DNA of 64,000 nt from VGMA01 sp964655475 (GTDB lineage: Bacteria; Chlamydiota; Chlamydiia; Chlamydiales; VGMA01). The position numbers and the translations under genes were made by a program. Where the stretch lies: positions 1 to 64,000 of the forward strand of contig CAZZMO010000006.1 of NCBI GenBank assembly GCA_964655475.1, given 5' to 3'. Positions 16,325-24,115 of the stretch are shown here, piece by piece (within the stretch, counting starts at the first letter, position 1; each line of letters begins with the position of its first letter). The notes below the pieces were generated by a model. It was given only the letters and a program-made list of their open reading frames with translations, had not been told where the DNA came from and made no database searches.

Positions 16325-17562
16325 AAATTTCTAATCCTTTTTCCCACTTCTCTAATTGAACAACCTTCTAATACAGAGCTTTTTATCGACTGAACCCTTT
16401 CTCTCATCGCATGAGTTGCATCAGCTCCAAAACCGAGCTCTGCCATCCGAGATGCAATCAGATCTTCATTGATGGCTAAAGCTTTTTGTCTAGCTGATGG
16501 GGAAAAAGGAATTTCGGCATTCGGATAAAAGAGGAGTGAGTTCATCGCATATCCATTTTCTGTGGGGAATGAGAGTCCGTTGTCCACTTTTTTAATGCCA
16601 TAGATAGGGCGTCCTTGATCATCAAAACGTTTAATATAAGCGAGTAGATTTCCTCCATGCCCATCTGAGTCGCCAGAGACCATCATAAATAGAGAGGCGA
16701 GTTCAAGATCCTCTTGATCAAAGAATTGGGCAAATTCTTCACCTCGATAACCTTGTTGAAAGAGTTCATGCTGAACAGTAAAAAGCTCTCTAGCCTGAGG
16801 GATATACCTTTGCACACTACAGAGCTTCTCCACTTCTCTCTTTCCTAAAACTTCTTCTCCACTGATGATCGAATCGGTGATGTCAAAAAATGATCCTTTA
16901 AGATCTTTATGTATCCACATGACTGCTTCTGGTGTTACATCTTTGATTCCTAGGATGATAGCAAGATCTGAGGCCATCATGTCAATTTTATGTGACTCAT
17001 AACGAGGAGTTGCACGGAGTGAAGATCCTTCTTCTCCAGGAAGAAAAAAGCTCATATACCCTTTCCGATTGTTCATGCAGAAAATATCTTCATCGACAGG
17101 CTTGATCACAAATTGAGGCTCTCCCCTTTTATCGACCAAATAATAACAGGCTCCTGCTCCAAACCCACCCTCTACTAGGGTCAGCTGATCCAGTGTTGAA
17201 AGCAGGTCTTGATAGATAGTATAGAATCCAGATTCAATGGTCTCTTTGATGAAGGATCGCCATGCTTCTCGAGTTTCAATGATCTCTTTTCTCAAATCTT
17301 GAATCCGCTCCACTACACTGTTTGGATCGAGCCCATCTCTGATAAAAATAGAGCGGATTGCATCTAAAGCTTCCTCATGATCGATCTTTTTAATGGGAGC
17401 ACTCTTTCTATTTGTCTTAATATAAGATGCTAGTGTTGTCTCCAAGGTTTGGAGAAAGCTAGTAATTGCAAGTGTAGAAGATAGGGAAGGATTGAAAGAG
17501 TTTCCCGTTGGAGAAACGATCTTTTCAATATCATTAATTTTTATAATAGTCATAATTAACAT
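16321..17562 (-). CDS. PI3/PI4-kinase-like protein
   Basis: A 413-residue protein with the kinase core of the phosphatidylinositol 3/4-kinase and HipA-like superfamily. A glycine-rich loop GGFGAGACYYL (about 133-143) is followed by a Lys in FVIKPVDED (155), a catalytic-loop motif SGDSDGHGGNLL (297-308) and the metal-binding KKVDNGLSFP (325-334). The first 120 residues are helical and carry no known domain. Related proteins occur in actinobacteria and as Legionella effectors, so a secreted lipid or protein kinase is a fair guess. Start codons at 17565 (TTG), 17562 and 17553 (ATG) all lack a ribosome-binding site. A TATAAT-like box overlaps the first two, which may favour 17553. Confidence 0.75.
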   Translation of the reverse strand: MLIMTIIKINDIEKIVSPTGNSFNPSLSSTLAITSFLQTLETTLASYIKTNRKSAPIKKIDHEEALDAIRSIFIRDGLDPNSVVERIQDLRKEIIETREAWRSFIKETIESGFYTIYQDLLSTLDQLTLVEGGFGAGACYYLVDKRGEPQFVIKPVDEDIFCMNNRKGYMSFFLPGEEGSSLRATPRYESHKIDMMASDLAIILGIKDVTPEAVMWIHKDLKGSFFDITDSIISGEEVLGKREVEKLCSVQRYIPQARELFTVQHELFQQGYRGEEFAQFFDQEDLELASLFMMVSGDSDGHGGNLLAYIKRFDDQGRPIYGIKKVDNGLSFPTENGYAMNSLLFYPNAEIPFSPSARQKALAINEDLIASRMAELGFGADATHAMRERVQSIKSSVLEGCSIREVGKRIRNL

Positions 17563-17667
17563 CAATTATATCAAACAATTACGAAAATAAAAACGTGAAA
17601 CAATTTTGATATGTTGAAAAAATTTTAGACACTGTTAATTATAAAGATATCAAAGGAGAGGAAGATC

Positions 17668-18069
17668 ATGAAAAATTCCCAGCACCACAATAACCACTTA
17701 GTAAACAAAAGCGTACGGCAAAACTCTCGCCTCCCCACCCCCGTAAGAGCCTCCCACGACGATCTGGTCAAAAGACTTCAACTCTATAAGAAGACCTCAG
17801 GGGTATTAGCGATTCAACCTAAAAATCAAATGAGAGAGAACTTTAGATCTTACATCCACTACATTACGAATCACCCCTCTTCTACAGCAGAAAAGCACTC
17901 AAGAAGAGCCTCCCCTGGCAGCGTAACTCCAGGGCAGCCCCATTCCCATATCCATACGAGTGAGAAACAGATGAACGACCACCTCCAGAGCAAGCTCCAA
18001 GAAAACAATATCAAGCTTTCCAAAAAACTCATGAATAGCTCCAAAGTTCGCTGGAAAAAGATTGATTGA
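17668..18069 (+). CDS. Basic, Ser/His-rich hypothetical protein
   Basis: A 133-residue polar protein without membrane segments or recognisable domain. The first 30 residues are rich in Asn, His, Ser and Arg, and the middle has a Ser/Pro/His-rich stretch (about 85-105) before a C-terminal helix ending SSKVRWKKID. The composition recalls N-termini of type III secreted substrates, but this cannot be shown from sequence alone. The start has an excellent AAAGGAGAGG site. It lies divergent from the kinase-like gene with a 105-base shared upstream region and is followed by the metallophosphoesterase after 19 bases. Confidence 0.72.
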   Translation: MKNSQHHNNHLVNKSVRQNSRLPTPVRASHDDLVKRLQLYKKTSGVLAIQPKNQMRENFRSYIHYITNHPSSTAEKHSRRASPGSVTPGQPHSHIHTSEKQMNDHLQSKLQENNIKLSKKLMNSSKVRWKKID

Positions 18070-18088
18070 TCCGCTATAGTCTTCGTTC

Positions 18089-18931
18089 ATGAGGATTCTA
18101 GTTTGTTCTGACATCCATTTTTTTGCGCCGAGCTTCCACCCAAAACAGCTATTTTCTAAAGAGATTATTGGTAACCTTTGCGCTTTTTTCACCCGAAAAC
18201 ACCACTTCCTCTCCTCCCATGCAGAGATGCTCCTCGATCAACTTTCTAGTTTGAAGGTCACCCACCTCCTCTGCCTTGGGGACTTTACCACTACCTCCTC
18301 TAAAAAAGAGTTTGCACTCGTCCAGCGGTTCATCGCTGAAGCCCAAAGAAAGCGGGTCACAGTTTATGCGATCCCCGGCAACCACGACAACTACACCAAG
18401 ATGGCCTATGAGGAAAAAAGATTTTACCATATGCTCGAAGATCTCATCGATCTGAGGGATCTCTCCAAAGACCGGGTGGCAGCCTACTCCCTCGATGAAA
18501 AGCTCTGGCTCATCTTGCTAGATACTACCTTAAAGACCCCCCTTTCCCATGCTACAGGCCTGTTCAGCAAAAAAATTGAAGCAAAACTCAAAGAGATCCT
18601 CGATTCGATCCCGAAAGATCACGAGGTGATCGTTGCAAACCACTTCCCTATTAAGACTAAGAAACTTCCGACGAAATCTCTACAGAGAAAACTAGAACTC
18701 GAACGCCTCCTCTCTAACTATCCTCAAGTCCGCTTCTACTTTTGTGGTCATGATCATAGGCACACCAAGATCAATCTCCCCACATTTCAAATGATCAATC
18801 CGAGTTCATTGACCCTGAAGAAATATGGTGGTTTTTGCATCCTTGAGCCCAAGAAACAACTCGAGATCTATCGCCCACCCTCAAACTCTGAAAAGGGCTT
18901 TCAGTTGAAGGAGATCCATGACGTGGTATAA
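18089..18931 (+). CDS. Calcineurin-like metallophosphoesterase
   Basis: A 280-residue cytoplasmic enzyme of the metallophosphoesterase superfamily. All metal ligands are visible in order: DIHFF near residue 8, GDFTTTS near 66, GNHDN near 97, NHFPI near 188, and GHDHRH near 224. It would cleave a phosphomonoester or phosphodiester using a bimetal centre; the substrate is not predictable. The start at 18089 lies 8 bases after a TATAGT box. The 3' end overlaps the YkgJ-type gene by 14 bases. Confidence 0.85.
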   Translation: MRILVCSDIHFFAPSFHPKQLFSKEIIGNLCAFFTRKHHFLSSHAEMLLDQLSSLKVTHLLCLGDFTTTSSKKEFALVQRFIAEAQRKRVTVYAIPGNHDNYTKMAYEEKRFYHMLEDLIDLRDLSKDRVAAYSLDEKLWLILLDTTLKTPLSHATGLFSKKIEAKLKEILDSIPKDHEVIVANHFPIKTKKLPTKSLQRKLELERLLSNYPQVRFYFCGHDHRHTKINLPTFQMINPSSLTLKKYGGFCILEPKKQLEIYRPPSNSEKGFQLKEIHDVV

Positions 18932-19319
18932 AGATGGGCTCGTATTTGGCTGCACCTCTTGCGGGCAGTGTTGCACAGGCGCTCCTGGCTATGTCTGGCT
19001 AGAACAAGAAGATATACAAAGACTTGCAAAACACTTAGAGCTTTCTGAGTCAGATTTCCTCCGCCGCTATACCCGCTTTGTTAGGGGAAGATACTCCCTT
19101 ACAGAGCTCAAGCCCCACTACGACTGCGTTTTTCTCAAAGAGAAAAAATGCACCGTCTATCACGCAAGACCTTCTCAATGTAAGAAGTTCCCTTGGTGGC
19201 CCCAGAACCTCACCTCGAAGAAGGCTTGGGATGAAGCTGCCCTTCATTGTGAAGGGATCAACGCCAATGAGGGAAAGCGTTTTACCCCTGAAGAGATCCA
19301 AAAACAGCTCGACGATTAA
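18918..19319 (+). CDS. YkgJ-family cysteine cluster protein
   Basis: A 133-residue protein of the YkgJ/UPF0153 type. It has an N-terminal CTSCGQCC cluster at residues 10-17, then YDCVFL with a downstream CTVYHARPSQCKKFPWWP block and a late Cys, which together form the metal or Fe-S binding set of this family. The family is widespread, and its biochemical role is not settled. It overlaps the phosphoesterase gene by 14 bases and is 39 bases ahead of the mutase, so a single operon is likely. The length is typical. Confidence 0.85.
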   Translation: MTWYKDGLVFGCTSCGQCCTGAPGYVWLEQEDIQRLAKHLELSESDFLRRYTRFVRGRYSLTELKPHYDCVFLKEKKCTVYHARPSQCKKFPWWPQNLTSKKAWDEAALHCEGINANEGKRFTPEEIQKQLDD

Positions 19320-19358
19320 TCCCCTTCTTCTTACAAGTAAGAAAAAGGGTGAAACAAC

Positions 19359-21071
19359 ATGGGCAAACAAGCTTTACAAAAAAGTGTCGAAGAGCGCATC
19401 AAAGAATGGTTAAAAGCTCCACTAGATCCAGAAACGAGAAACGAAATCAAGGCACTTATGGAAAACCATCCTGAAAAAGCAAATGAGGTGTTTTCTCAAG
19501 GCTTAAGCTTCGGAACGGCTGGGATGAGAGGAATCATGGGTGTAGGCTCAAACCAGTTGAACATCTACACTATTCGCCAAGCAACCCAAGGACTGGCGAA
19601 TTACATCCTCCAGAAAAAACCGACACCTTCTCCCTCTGTCATCATCAGCTATGATTGCCGTAACCACTCGAAGGAATTCGCCATAGAAACTGCTCGGGTA
19701 CTAGCAGGGAATAAAATCAAAGCCTACATATACAAGGAATTGCGCCCCACGCCAATGGCCTCTTGGGGAACGCGCCACTATGGATGTGCAGCTGGCGTCA
19801 TGATTACAGCATCTCACAATCCTGCCGCCTACAATGGTTACAAAGTCTATTGGAAAGATGGAGCTCAAGTTACAGCCCCTCACGATACGGGGATTATGCA
19901 AGAAGTGGCCAAGGTAGAGCATTTCGATGCGATTAAACTTGCGAAAGAAACAGATCCTCTCATTGTTTGGCTGGGAAAAGAAGCTGACGAAGCCTATCTT
20001 GCAGAAATCCAAAAACTTGCGATCACGCCACACGCAGATCAAGAAAAAGGGAGCTGGCTGAAGGTGTTATACTCGCCACTTTATGGAGCAGGTAGGCCGA
20101 TTATCCCAGAAGCGCTCAAACGGGCAGGCTTTACCTCTCTCGAGCTTGTGAAAGGGCAAGAGGGACCGAATGGAAATTTTCCAGGGATGCCCCATCCTGA
20201 TCCCGCTTCTCGAGAAGCTCAGAAAGTGGGAAATGAACTACTCTTAAAACAGCAAGGGGATATCTGCCTCTTTTCTGATCCCGATTCTGACCGCCTTGGT
20301 GTGTCGATCTTTCATGAAAAAGAGATCTATAGCTTCACAGGAAATGAAATGGGCTGCCTTCTTCTCGATTTCATCTTGGAGACAAAAAAGCAGCTACCGA
20401 AAAATAGCGCTGGTGTTACATCCATTGTTTCGAGTCCTCTCTTCCGCACCATGCTTGAAAAACATCACCTCACCTGTTTCGAAGTGTTGACAGGCTTTAA
20501 ATATATTGGAGAAAAAATCCATCTCTGGGAAACAGAAAAAGATACATTCCACTACCTCTTTGGATTTGAAGAATCGATGGGCTATCTCTATGGAACCCAT
20601 TCTCGCGATAAAGATGCAACTGTTGCTGCCCTCTTAGTCGCTGAAATGGCACTTCATGCAAAAAAACAAGGGAAGACTCTTCTCCACAAACTCTATGAAC
20701 TCTACGCTCAGTACGGTATCTATCGAGAGATCACCCTCTCAATCGATTGCAAAGAAGGGATGGAGCGGATGCTCCAGATCATGGCGCGCCTTCGTCAGAC
20801 TCCTCCTACCCATCTCGGGAAAAGGAAAGTCGTCCGTTCTATCGATTTAATGAAACCTAATGCCGAGCTCCCTAAGTCAAACGTCCTCATCTTTGAACTC
20901 GAAGATCAATCAAGAGTCATCGTCCGTCCTTCAGGAACAGAACCACAGATTAAAATCTATGGACAGATGAAGAAAACTAACGCAAAATACATCACTAAAA
21001 ACGAGATCGACGCGGTTGAAAAAGAGCTCCAAAAACTCCTCGAAGAAGCCAAACAAAACTTCCTGCAGTAG
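19359..21071 (+). CDS. Phosphohexomutase (phosphoglucomutase/phosphomannomutase family)
   Basis: A 570-residue alpha-D-phosphohexomutase. The catalytic serine loop is ITASHNPAAYNGYK near residue 150, the metal loop is DPDSDRLGV near 306, the sugar-binding loop is GFEESMGYLYG near 404 and the phosphate-binding loop is RPSGTEPQIKIYG near 529. The length and GFEESMG loop fit the PgcA/Pgm2-like group, which interconverts glucose 1- and 6-phosphate or acts on pentose phosphates. It supplies glucose 1-phosphate for glycogen or surface sugars. The start has AAAAAGGG upstream. Its last 56 bases overlap the frame assigned to the next SDR gene. Confidence 0.93.
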   Translation: MGKQALQKSVEERIKEWLKAPLDPETRNEIKALMENHPEKANEVFSQGLSFGTAGMRGIMGVGSNQLNIYTIRQATQGLANYILQKKPTPSPSVIISYDCRNHSKEFAIETARVLAGNKIKAYIYKELRPTPMASWGTRHYGCAAGVMITASHNPAAYNGYKVYWKDGAQVTAPHDTGIMQEVAKVEHFDAIKLAKETDPLIVWLGKEADEAYLAEIQKLAITPHADQEKGSWLKVLYSPLYGAGRPIIPEALKRAGFTSLELVKGQEGPNGNFPGMPHPDPASREAQKVGNELLLKQQGDICLFSDPDSDRLGVSIFHEKEIYSFTGNEMGCLLLDFILETKKQLPKNSAGVTSIVSSPLFRTMLEKHHLTCFEVLTGFKYIGEKIHLWETEKDTFHYLFGFEESMGYLYGTHSRDKDATVAALLVAEMALHAKKQGKTLLHKLYELYAQYGIYREITLSIDCKEGMERMLQIMARLRQTPPTHLGKRKVVRSIDLMKPNAELPKSNVLIFELEDQSRVIVRPSGTEPQIKIYGQMKKTNAKYITKNEIDAVEKELQKLLEEAKQNFLQ

Positions 21072-21840
21072 ACGTTTTTGTATCACAGGTAGCACGGGAG
21101 GGCTAGGACTTGCCCTCTCTTCTCTTTTAGTTCAAAAAGGATATACCGTTTTAGCCGTCGGGAGAAATCTCTCCTCTCTTCAAAAACTTCAGAAAGAATT
21201 AGGTGTTGAGATCTGCCAAGGAGATCTCCTCGAAGATACAAAAAAAATCGCTCATGCCATCAAAGAATTTAGAGCAGATGGAATCATCAACAATGCAGGT
21301 CTTGGTTATTACGGACCTTTTCATGAAGCGAATAAGGATCAAATCGAAGAGACGATCCATCTCAAAACAACGGCGATTCTCTCTCTTTTGCACGAGGTCA
21401 TCCCTTACTGGATCGAAGAGAAAACCCCGGCGACTATTTTGAATATCGCCTCAGCTGCAGCACTTCTCCCCTACCCATATTTTGCAACCTATAGCAGCAC
21501 AAACCGCTTCCTCCTCCACTTTTCTCTAGCTCTTCATGAAGAGCTAAAACCTCACCACATTTCCTCACTTTGCTTTTGTCCTGGATCGATTCAAACCCCT
21601 TTTGCGGAAAAAGCCTCTAATGGGTTTTACAAAAAACAGCCCCCGATGATCCTCTCCTCTGAAAAGACAGCAGAGGCGATCTTAAAGCAAATTGAAAAGA
21701 AAAAGCCTTTTGTCGTCTACGATAGACGCTATCTATGGCTCATAAGATGCATCAAGTGCCTTCCCCGATTTCTTCAGGGAAAACTCCTCATGAAAAGTCT
21801 TGCTGAAAGAATTAATTCGAGCCACTCTCAGGCTTTTTAG
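21016..21840 (+). CDS. Short-chain dehydrogenase-like protein with an altered active site
   Basis: A 274-residue SDR-fold protein. The cofactor loop GSTGGLGLALSSL and NNAGLGYYG are normal, and the catalytic Ser lies in LNIASAAAL, but the YxxxK motif reads YSSTN, so the catalytic Lys is replaced by Asn (codon AAC). It may bind cofactor without usual catalysis, or use the next residue, Arg. The end of the N-terminus is uncertain: the only upstream start in frame is the TTG at 21016, inside the mutase gene, giving a basic leader of about 20 residues. The 3' end overlaps the convergent HD-domain gene by 29 bases. Confidence 0.82.
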   Translation: MKKSSKNSSKKPNKTSCSRRFCITGSTGGLGLALSSLLVQKGYTVLAVGRNLSSLQKLQKELGVEICQGDLLEDTKKIAHAIKEFRADGIINNAGLGYYGPFHEANKDQIEETIHLKTTAILSLLHEVIPYWIEEKTPATILNIASAAALLPYPYFATYSSTNRFLLHFSLALHEELKPHHISSLCFCPGSIQTPFAEKASNGFYKKQPPMILSSEKTAEAILKQIEKKKPFVVYDRRYLWLIRCIKCLPRFLQGKLLMKSLAERINSSHSQAF

Positions 21841-23959
21841 GATAGCGGATGCGGGCATGAGCGCTTGCTAGAATGAGCCCCACCAGTTTGCTCTTGATGA
21901 GCCAAAGCTCATGAAATGTGAGAGGACATTCATCAAATTGACCATCTTGAATCCGATCAAAAATCATCGACTCTACCATCTTCCTGACCGTCGCTTCTGA
22001 AAAATCATCGAGAGAGCGAGAGGTCGCTTCGACCGAATCGCAAATCATGAGAATCGCCGCTTCTTTACTCTGAGGTTTGGGACCGGGGTAGCGAAACTGC
22101 TGCTCATCGACTTTTTCCTTGGTTCCCTTAACTTCCTCTAACTGCTTGTGGTAGAAGTACTTAATCAATGTCGTTCCATGGTGCTGTTTGATGAAGTCGA
22201 TGATCTGTGTGGGAAGTTTATACTTTCTTGCCATGTACTCCCCTTCTGTCACGTGAGATTTGATTACCTGTACCGACTCTGTGGCAAGTAAGAGTTTATG
22301 GATGTCGAAGGTACCTGCTGAATCTAAGAGAAGATTTTCTGTATAGTAGTGGGGATTATTCGTCTTTCCGATGTCGTGATACATCGCCCCTACTCTTGTC
22401 AAAACTGGATTTGCACCAATCGCTGATGCAATTGATTCTGCAAGATTCGAAACCGTAACGCTATGGTGATACGTACCAGGCGCCTCTTGTGCAAGGCGTC
22501 TTAAGAGATCATTCGTCGGATCTAAATATTCCATCAACGAAATATCCGTCATGACGTTGAAAAGGGATTCAAAAAGAGGCATCGCACCGATGAGGAGCAT
22601 CACAATGATGAAGAGACAGATTGCTGCACTAAAAAAGTCTGTCATTGTCGTTGAGCTCCAAAGTGAGCCTCCGACCAGATTGAAAGCTACGATGACAGGG
22701 ATGGCAGAGAGCCACACCTTGGCCCCTGCACGAAACACCTCTTTTCTCTTCTTGAGGGAGCGAGAGCTCAATACAGCAGCAATCACTGTGACTAAGTTAA
22801 TGAAGAGGAAATAGCTGTGTTCCACCGCGAGGGTGATCCCGATCACCACGGTGAGGGCAAATGAAAAAAGGACTGCAATCTGCTGATTCATCAAAACGCA
22901 AAACAGAATGGTCGCAAAAGGGATGAAGATCGGATAGCGGACCATGTCGATGAGTTGATGATTATTTTGCAAGAGGAGGTATTCAGCAAGTTTAGAGAGA
23001 AAAAGGGTTAACAAAACGATGCTGGCAGCTAAAGAGATCTGTCTGAGTGAGTAGTAGACCTCTTTCTGGAAAAGTCTTAAATAGAGAGCTCCCATCGCCG
23101 TCAAAATGAGGGCAAAGAGGAACGAGCCCAAAATCGTATCCCATTCCCAGAGATTTTTCGAATCAGCAAGGGCTTTCTTCATCGCATTCAGCATGGCCAA
23201 GTGACGATCGGTCACTTTTTCACCATGATCGATGATCTTGCTACCTGCGTTAATCTGTGTATATTTTTCTGGAATGGTTTTTTCGACGAGACCTTTGAAG
23301 AAACGGTGAGCATCTAAATCATTTTGAAGTCGCCAAGGATGCTGCTCAAAAAAATCGACGACGTAGTGGACCGTCTTTTTCGAGTAGTGGTATTGATCTA
23401 CGACATTCTCTGATACTTGATTCCAAAAACCAACATCGAGGACAACAGGCTCATCCGATTGCAAATCACTTGAGGTGTAGAAATTGTGCTGCGATAAGTT
23501 GAGCTCTTCTCTCTTGCTGTTCGTTCTTGGATCGGTAATATTTGCGGCCTTCAGAGTGTCGACAACCGCATCTAACACGTTGTACATCTCTTCAAACGTC
23601 GCATCCTGCTCTTTTCTCCAGAGAGGATTATTGATGAGATTCATCTCAAAACGGTGGCGCACTTTCTTGATTTCAGATTCCCTAAGGCGGTAGATATTCC
23701 CGATGTCTTTCATCGCTTCTTGCTTCAAGACATAAGTTGCTTCTGAATCAGGAAATGAAAAATCGATCTGGGCAACGATATAGCCCTTAGCACTAGCGTC
23801 GATTTCTAAAACATCGACCCTCACTTCTCGAAAATGGAGGAAAGTAGCTAAGAGAACAACAAATAGAAGCCCGACTAAAACGCGGTAAGCTCTTCGTTCC
23901 TCGTTGAACACCTCTACCCAATTTCTACGAGTACTCTTCTTGTACTTAGGAGTGACCAT
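21812..23959 (-). CDS. 7TM-HD hydrolase, PgpH-like cyclic-di-AMP phosphodiesterase
   Basis: A 715-residue membrane protein built like PgpH: one N-terminal membrane segment, a long extracytoplasmic domain (about residues 45-270), a cluster of seven hydrophobic segments (about 285-480) and a cytoplasmic HD domain. The HD domain shows YHHSVTVSNLAE, VGAMYHDIGKTNNP, a KSHVTEGEYMARKYKLP block and FIKQHHGT, the usual metal and substrate residues. PgpH homologs in Gram-positives degrade cyclic-di-AMP, which Chlamydia is known to make, so that is the likely substrate. A promoter with TATAAT lies only 6 bases before the ATG, so the mRNA may be leaderless. Confidence 0.9.
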   Translation of the reverse strand: MVTPKYKKSTRRNWVEVFNEERRAYRVLVGLLFVVLLATFLHFREVRVDVLEIDASAKGYIVAQIDFSFPDSEATYVLKQEAMKDIGNIYRLRESEIKKVRHRFEMNLINNPLWRKEQDATFEEMYNVLDAVVDTLKAANITDPRTNSKREELNLSQHNFYTSSDLQSDEPVVLDVGFWNQVSENVVDQYHYSKKTVHYVVDFFEQHPWRLQNDLDAHRFFKGLVEKTIPEKYTQINAGSKIIDHGEKVTDRHLAMLNAMKKALADSKNLWEWDTILGSFLFALILTAMGALYLRLFQKEVYYSLRQISLAASIVLLTLFLSKLAEYLLLQNNHQLIDMVRYPIFIPFATILFCVLMNQQIAVLFSFALTVVIGITLAVEHSYFLFINLVTVIAAVLSSRSLKKRKEVFRAGAKVWLSAIPVIVAFNLVGGSLWSSTTMTDFFSAAICLFIIVMLLIGAMPLFESLFNVMTDISLMEYLDPTNDLLRRLAQEAPGTYHHSVTVSNLAESIASAIGANPVLTRVGAMYHDIGKTNNPHYYTENLLLDSAGTFDIHKLLLATESVQVIKSHVTEGEYMARKYKLPTQIIDFIKQHHGTTLIKYFYHKQLEEVKGTKEKVDEQQFRYPGPKPQSKEAAILMICDSVEATSRSLDDFSEATVRKMVESMIFDRIQDGQFDECPLTFHELWLIKSKLVGLILASAHARIRYPKKPESGSN

Positions 23960-23965
23960 GACCAG

Positions 23966-23994
23966 ATTATAGACTTCTCTTTATAGTGAAACAA
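23966..23994 (-). promoter_or_regulatory. Promoter of the PgpH-like gene
   Basis: On the minus strand, TTGTTT (23989-23994) and TATAAT (23966-23971) with a 17-base spacer. Only 6 bases (23960-23965) separate the -10 box from the ATG, so transcription should begin at or beside the start codon. Confidence 0.6.
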
Positions 23995-24080
23995 GTTCAA
24001 AAGTAATTTTTTTGCCTTCAGAGACTGTTAACGGATCCGGATAAAGTCTCCCAATGCATACTCATACAGAAAAAAGAAAA

Positions 24081-24109
24081 TTGAGTCCAATAGGAATCTT
24101 GTATAGAAT
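24081..24109 (+). promoter_or_regulatory. Promoter of dnaX
   Basis: TTGAGT (24081-24086) and TAGAAT (24104-24109) with a 17-base spacer. The -10 box ends 6 bases before the dnaX ATG, and no ribosome-binding site is seen in the gap. Confidence 0.5.
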
Positions 24110-24115
24110 GGTCCC

